A stretch of DNA of 64,000 bases from Streptomyces sp. KL109B (GTDB lineage Bacteria; Actinomycetota; Actinomycetes; Streptomycetales; Streptomycetaceae), in assembly GCF_030766935.1 (NCBI RefSeq), contig NZ_JASERL010000001.1, positions 1,233,012-1,297,011 of the forward strand. Reading direction: 5' to 3'. The stretch's first letter is position 1, and each line of letters starts with the position of its first letter. Shown here one piece after another: positions 60,136 through 64,000 of this stretch. The translations under genes were made by a program, and so were the position numbers. Below the pieces are notes generated by a model, which ran no database searches, was not told the DNA's origin, and was given only the letters and a program-made list of their open reading frames with translations.

Positions 60136-61901
60136 GGGGTTCCTCTTCCTGCGGTGCCGGTTGAGGCGATTCCAGCCCCGCCGGCGTTTGAGGCGCGGGG
60201 TCCGGGGCAGAGCCCCGCGGCCGTAACCCCATCCGGGGCTGGGGACTCGGGGCTCCGCCCCGGCTCCCGCTGCTCAATCGCCGCAGGGGCTCGATGGGCA
60301 ATGGGCACGCGAACCGTGAATTCCGCGCCGCCGTCCGCCGACCGCTCAAGCTCAAGGCTGCCACCACACCTGGCCACGGCCTGCCGCACCAGCGCCAGGC
60401 CGAGCCCCCGCCCACCCGTCCCCCCGGAGGGCACCGGCTTCGTCGACCAACCCCGTTCGAAGACGGAGTCGACATGTTCCGGGTCGACCCCGGGCCCGGT
60501 GTCCGCGACCCGCAGCAACAGGACATCGGCATCCGTCCGCGCGGTCACCGTGACCCTCGCCCCGGGCGCCCCCTGCGCCGCGTCGACCGCGTTGTCGACA
60601 AGGTTGCCAAGGACCGTGACCAGGTCCCGCGCGGCCAGCGCCTGCGGCAGCAGCCCGTCGTCGATCCGCGTATCGGCCGACACCACCAGCTCCACACCGT
60701 GCTCATTGGCCTGCGCCGCCTTCCCCAGCAACAGCGCCGCGAGCACCGGCTCGCTCACCGCGCCCACGACCTGATCGGTCAGCGCCTGCGCCAGCTCCAA
60801 CTCGGCCGTCGCGAACTCCACCGCCTCGTCCGCCCGGTCCAGCTCGATCAGCGAGACGACCGTGTGCAAACGGTTCGCCGCCTCGTGCGCCTGCGACCTG
60901 AGCGCCCGCGTGAACCCCCGCTCGGAGTCCAACTCGCCCATCACGGCCTGCAGTTCGGTGTGGTCCCTGAGCGTCACGACGGTGCCCCGCCGGTCCCCGC
61001 TCGCCACCGGCGACGTATTCACGACCACGACCCGGTCGACCGTCAGATGCACCTCGTCCACCCTCGGCTCGGCCGCCAGCAACGCCCCGGTCAACGGCGC
61101 GGGCAGCCCCAGCTCGGCGACCGACCGCCCCACGACATCCTCCCCATCGGCGACGCCCAGCAGTACCCGCGCCCCGTCATTGATGAGCGCGACCCGCCGC
61201 TGCCCGTCCAGCATCAGCAGCCCCTCGCGCACCGCGTGCAGCGCGGCCTGGTGATAGGCGTGCATCCGGCTCAGTTCGGTGGCGTTCATCCCGTGGGTGT
61301 GACGGCGCAGCCGGGCGTTGATGACGTACGTACCAATACCCCCGAGCACGAGCGCCGCGAGCGCGACCCCCGCCACCGCGAGCACCTGCTCCTGCGCCCG
61401 CTCGGTGATCACGTCGATCGTGATCCCGGCGCTGACGAGCCCGACGACCCGATGCCGCCCCTCGTCGTACACGGGCGCGACGACCCGCACCGAGGGCCCG
61501 AGCGTCCCCGTGTACGTCTCCGAGAACGTACGTCCCTTCAACGCGGGGCCGATGTGCCCGAGGTAGCGCTCGCCGATCCGGCGCTCGTCGGGGTGCGTCC
61601 AGCGGATCCCGTGCGGATCCATGATCGTCACGAAGTCGACGCCGGTGTGCCGCTGCACCTCGCGTGCGTACGGCTGCAGCCGCGCCGTTGGATGCTCGGC
61701 CCCCGAGGCCGCCTCGCGCACCGACTCCGCGTCCGCGACCGCCGTGGCCGTCGCCGTGGCCTGCCGCCGCGCGCTGCTCTCCGCCTGCCCCCGGTCACTC
61801 ACATACGTAAAGAGCGCACACCCGGCCACCACGACAGCGACCAGCACGACCTGCATCGCGAAGAGCTGGCCGGCCAGGCTGCGGGGACGGGGGAGACGCA
61901 T
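60132..61901 (-). CDS. CitA/DcuS-type sensor histidine kinase with repeat-encoded tail
   Basis: A 589-residue kinase. A membrane segment (about 12-33), a PAS-like extracytoplasmic domain (about 35-170; VDFVTIMDPHGIRWTHPDER), a second membrane segment, a cytoplasmic PAS (about 220-320) and an ATPase domain (NLVDNAVDAAQ, DTGPGVDPE, GRGLGLALVRQ) follow. Family members sense C4-dicarboxylates or citrate. The last 50 or so residues (from about HRAPAAIEQREP) are read through two copies of the dispersed repeat and lack conservation. Confidence 0.92.
   Translation of the reverse strand: MRLPRPRSLAGQLFAMQVVLVAVVVAGCALFTYVSDRGQAESSARRQATATATAVADAESVREAASGAEHPTARLQPYAREVQRHTGVDFVTIMDPHGIRWTHPDERRIGERYLGHIGPALKGRTFSETYTGTLGPSVRVVAPVYDEGRHRVVGLVSAGITIDVITERAQEQVLAVAGVALAALVLGGIGTYVINARLRRHTHGMNATELSRMHAYHQAALHAVREGLLMLDGQRRVALINDGARVLLGVADGEDVVGRSVAELGLPAPLTGALLAAEPRVDEVHLTVDRVVVVNTSPVASGDRRGTVVTLRDHTELQAVMGELDSERGFTRALRSQAHEAANRLHTVVSLIELDRADEAVEFATAELELAQALTDQVVGAVSEPVLAALLLGKAAQANEHGVELVVSADTRIDDGLLPQALAARDLVTVLGNLVDNAVDAAQGAPGARVTVTARTDADVLLLRVADTGPGVDPEHVDSVFERGWSTKPVPSGGTGGRGLGLALVRQAVARCGGSLELERSADGGAEFTVRVPIAHRAPAAIEQREPGRSPESPAPDGVTAAGLCPGPRASNAGGAGIASTGTAGRGTP
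60171..60292. repeat. Dispersed palindromic repeat inside the kinase 3' end
   Basis: A direct copy (60171-60220) and an inverted copy (60248-60292) face each other. Both are in the kinase reading frame and encode about 40 residues of its C-terminal tail (REPGRSPESP, GLCPGPRASNAGG). The frame then continues to the ATGA overlap with the response regulator. Confidence 0.85.
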
Positions 61902-62054
61902 GCGGAACAGTCTGCCTCTTCGTATAAGCGCGAACTAAATGAACGGAAGGGTGACGGTCCTCACCGGGGGGAGAGATAGTCGCCAGGATTCTCCGGGATC
62001 CGCAGGACGTGAGCCGCACGACCTGTACGCCGACGTCGTCGTCAGGAGGAACCC

Positions 62055-63467
62055 GTGGCCGGGACAGAGACCACAGGACCAGCCGCCGCACCAGCACCAG
62101 CCAAGCGGGACCGCACCCACTATCTCTACATCGCGGTGATCGTGGCCGTGCTGCTCGGCATAGCCGTCGGCTTCATCGCACCCGACTTCGCCAAGGAGCT
62201 CAAGCCCATCGGCACGGGCTTCGTGAACCTGATCAAGATGATGATCTCGCCCATCATCTTCTGCACGATCGTCCTCGGCGTCGGCTCCGTCCGGAAGGCC
62301 GCCAAGATCGGCAAGGTCGGTGGCCTCGCCCTCGGCTACTTCATCGTGATGTCGGTCGTGGCCCTCGCCATCGGCCTGCTCGTCGGCAACTTCCTGCACC
62401 CCGGCGACGGCATGCACCTCACCGAGGCCGTGAAGGGCGCGGGCCACACGGCCGCCGAAGAGGCCAACGAAGGCCCCGTCGACTTCATCCTCGGCATCAT
62501 CCCGACCACCATGGTCTCCGCCTTCACCGGCGACTCGGTCCTCCAGACGCTGCTCGTCGCCCTCCTCGTCGGCTTCGCGCTCCAGGCCATGGGCCGCTCC
62601 GGCGAGCCGGTGCTGCGCGGCGTCGAGCACATCCAGAAGCTCGTCTTCCGGGTCCTCGGCATGATCATGTGGGCCGCCCCCGTCGGCGCCTTCGGCGCGA
62701 TGGCGGCCGTCATCGGCGAAACCGGCCTCGACGCCCTGAAGGCCCTGATCACGATCATGGTCGGCTTCTACGTCACGTGCGCCCTGTTCGTCGGCATCGT
62801 CCTCGCGGCGATCCTGCGCCTGGCGACGGGCTTCAACGTCTTCATGCTGCTCAAGTACCTGGGCCGCGAGTTCCTGCTCATCCTCTCGACGTCGTCCTCG
62901 GAGTCGGCGCTCCCGCGCCTCATCGCAAAGATGGAGCACCTCGGCGTCTCCCGCCCGGTCGTCGGCATCACCGTCCCGACCGGCTACTCCTTCAACCTCG
63001 ACGGCACCATGATCTACCTGACCATGGCGTCCCTCTTCATCTCCGACGCCATGGACCAGCCGATGTCCGTCGGTCAGCAGATCGGCCTGCTCCTCTTCAT
63101 GATGATCGCGTCGAAGGGCGCCGCCGGCGTCTCCGGCTCCGGCATCGCCGTCCTCGCCTCCGGCCTCCAGTCCCACAAGCCGGGCCTGGTCGACGGCGTC
63201 GGCCTGATCATCGGCATCGACCGCTTCATGAGCGAGGCCCGCGCCCTCACCAACTTCGCGGGCAACGCCGTCGCTACGTTGCTCATCGGTACGTGGACCG
63301 GAGAGGTCGACCGGGACCGTGTGAAGCGGGTCCTCGCCGGCGAGCAGCCCTTCGACGAGCGCACGCTCCTCGACACGGGCGACTCCGACGCCGCCTCCGA
63401 CTCCGACTCCGACGCGGACGTTCCGGCGCCGCGCGACGGCGGGACGAAGTCGCCGGTCGGAGCCTGA
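62055..63467 (+). CDS. C4-dicarboxylate:cation symporter (DctA/GltP family)
   Basis: A 470-residue membrane symporter of the DAACS family (DctA, GltP). Eight or so hydrophobic segments and the two helical-hairpin signatures are seen: STSSSESALPRLIAKME and TVPTGYSFNLDGTMIYLTMA. Ion- and substrate-binding motifs such as FAGNAVATLLI follow. The start is GTG with GGAGG upstream. It is divergent from the CitA/CitB-type system, which probably induces it. A Ser/Asp-rich tail (SDAASDSDSDADV) ends the protein. Confidence 0.95.
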   Translation: MAGTETTGPAAAPAPAKRDRTHYLYIAVIVAVLLGIAVGFIAPDFAKELKPIGTGFVNLIKMMISPIIFCTIVLGVGSVRKAAKIGKVGGLALGYFIVMSVVALAIGLLVGNFLHPGDGMHLTEAVKGAGHTAAEEANEGPVDFILGIIPTTMVSAFTGDSVLQTLLVALLVGFALQAMGRSGEPVLRGVEHIQKLVFRVLGMIMWAAPVGAFGAMAAVIGETGLDALKALITIMVGFYVTCALFVGIVLAAILRLATGFNVFMLLKYLGREFLLILSTSSSESALPRLIAKMEHLGVSRPVVGITVPTGYSFNLDGTMIYLTMASLFISDAMDQPMSVGQQIGLLLFMMIASKGAAGVSGSGIAVLASGLQSHKPGLVDGVGLIIGIDRFMSEARALTNFAGNAVATLLIGTWTGEVDRDRVKRVLAGEQPFDERTLLDTGDSDAASDSDSDADVPAPRDGGTKSPVGA

Positions 63468-63486
63468 TCCCAGCGGTTCCCCAGGG

Positions 63487-63527
63487 GCGGGGCCCGGTGC
63501 GATGTGCTCGCACCGGGCCCCGCTTTT
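63487..63527 (+). terminator. Intrinsic terminator of the symporter gene
   Basis: GCGGGGCCCGGTGCGA pairs perfectly with TCGCACCGGGCCCCGC (16 pairs) over a five-base loop, followed directly by TTTT: a canonical intrinsic terminator 20 bases after the stop. Confidence 0.92.
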
Positions 63528-63753
63528 GTGCCGTGGAGGGGCGTGGCGTACAGTCCTTCGAGTTGCCCACAGGGCGGCACCCCCACCAAACCTTCAGCAC
63601 GACATCCCGAGCGGGATCGATTTCGGCATGCCCGAATTCAATTCTGACCCCCGATTAGGTTCGGGAACGGGAATCCGCTAAAGTTTGGAACGTCGGAACG
63701 GCCCAACAGCCGCGAAGACAAACCCCTCTGACTGGGAATCAGGCTCGAAAGGA

Positions 63754-63846
63754 TCTGATAGAGTCGAACTCGCCGGAAAGCCGAAAGGCCGGAAAGCGAA
63801 GCAAGACCCCGAGGAAATCGGCCGGTGAAACGGTCTGATAGAGTCG
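63754..63846 (+). promoter_or_regulatory. Two tandem rrn promoter -10 elements
   Basis: TCTGATAGAGTCG occurs at 63754-63766 and at 63834-63846, 80 bases apart, each with TAGAGT as -10. No convincing -35 is visible for either, so these are calls by repetition and similarity to rrn promoters. Confidence 0.6.
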
Positions 63847-63916
63847 GAAACACGAAATCCCGAAGGGAAGCGCCCGGAGGAAAGCCCGAGAGGGTGAGTA
63901 CAAAGGAAGCGTCCGT

Positions 63917-63940
63917 TCCTTGAGAACTCAACAGCGTGCC
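63917..63940 (+). promoter_or_regulatory. boxA-like antitermination site of the rrn leader
   Basis: TTCCTTGAGAACTCAACAGC is followed by GTGCC, the conserved actinobacterial rrn leader motif upstream of 16S, and then an AT-rich stretch. Confidence 0.75.
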
Positions 63941-64000
63941 AAAAATCAACGCCAGATATGTTGATACCCCGTCTCTCTGAGACGAGGTTCCTTTGTAAAA

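Larger units (their letters stand above)
63528..64000 (+). other. rRNA operon promoter and leader region (16S gene starts beyond the edge)
   Basis: No gene. The region is markedly less GC-rich than the rest and rich in purine runs (GGAAAGCCGAAAGG). It shows repeated TCTGATAGAGTCG elements (63754 and 63834), a TAAAGT candidate -10 (63679-63684) and a boxA-like antitermination motif. An imperfect GTCTC/GAGAC hairpin near 63971-63985 follows. These fit the multi-promoter leader of a Streptomyces rrn operon; the 16S sequence is not reached. Confidence 0.8.

Overview
The window is about 64 kb of very GC-rich DNA with Streptomyces-type coding: strong G/C bias at third codon positions, many GTG starts and GGAGG-type ribosome binding sites. 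It also carries a Scy/FilP cytoskeleton pair, a NucS mismatch endonuclease, B12-dependent acyl-CoA metabolism genes and the leader of an rRNA operon. Gene order and products resemble the chromosomal core of Streptomyces around the scy/filP to pfkA interval. I see no phage, plasmid, IS or CRISPR signature.

Left part (1-18.7 kb): a partial P-loop membrane protein, nucS, a SCO5389-type protein, a flavin-dependent LLM oxidoreductase, two paralogous ABC-2 export modules flanking an orphan gene, then filP and scy (polar growth scaffold). Methylmalonyl-CoA epimerase, acetyl-CoA acetyltransferase and meaB follow. Middle-left (18.8-26.5 kb): an MFS permease, a PepSY protein divergent from a two-component system (with a phased CTGAAG operator array between them), a MarR regulator, three tandem AIM24 genes, a DUF3817 protein and a thiamine-binding-type protein.

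Middle (26.5-43.3 kb): a CslA-like glycan synthase, a GlxA-like copper radical oxidase and a GH6 glucanase lipoprotein, which together look like a cell-surface glycan system. Then come an ArsR-type regulator with an MFS pump and MarR, a small Cys-rich secreted protein, and isobutyryl-CoA mutase large subunit (icmA), probably leaderless behind a palindromic operator. Next is a scarred segment (37.5-39.5 kb) with a 5'-truncated histidine kinase, the 3' stub of another gene, and an SDR epimerase that appears to have lost about 40-45 internal residues. A secreted hydrolase, a sortase-E-type (LADTG) lectin adhesin and a TetR regulator close this part.

Right part (43.6-64 kb): a thioredoxin/YbbN-like protein, a three-gene surface operon (DUF6230, DUF6114 and a low-complexity secreted protein), and a carbon-overflow block (pyk, ackA, pta, with divergent pfkA). 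Then an XRE-type regulator, a sugar ABC importer without its own ATPase, an iron-box-preceded YncE-like beta-propeller, a CitB/CitA-type two-component system divergent from a C4-dicarboxylate symporter, and the promoter/leader of an rRNA operon whose 16S gene starts beyond the right edge.

A dispersed palindromic repeat family recurs in at least six intergenic places. It lies right after stop codons and in two cases supplies the end of a reading frame. The most unusual items are the recombination scar at 37.5-39.5 kb, the leaderless promoter/operator arrangements at icmA and pyk, the iron box at the YncE-like gene, the phased CTGAAG array, and the poorly understood AIM24 triplet and DUF6230/DUF6114 operon.
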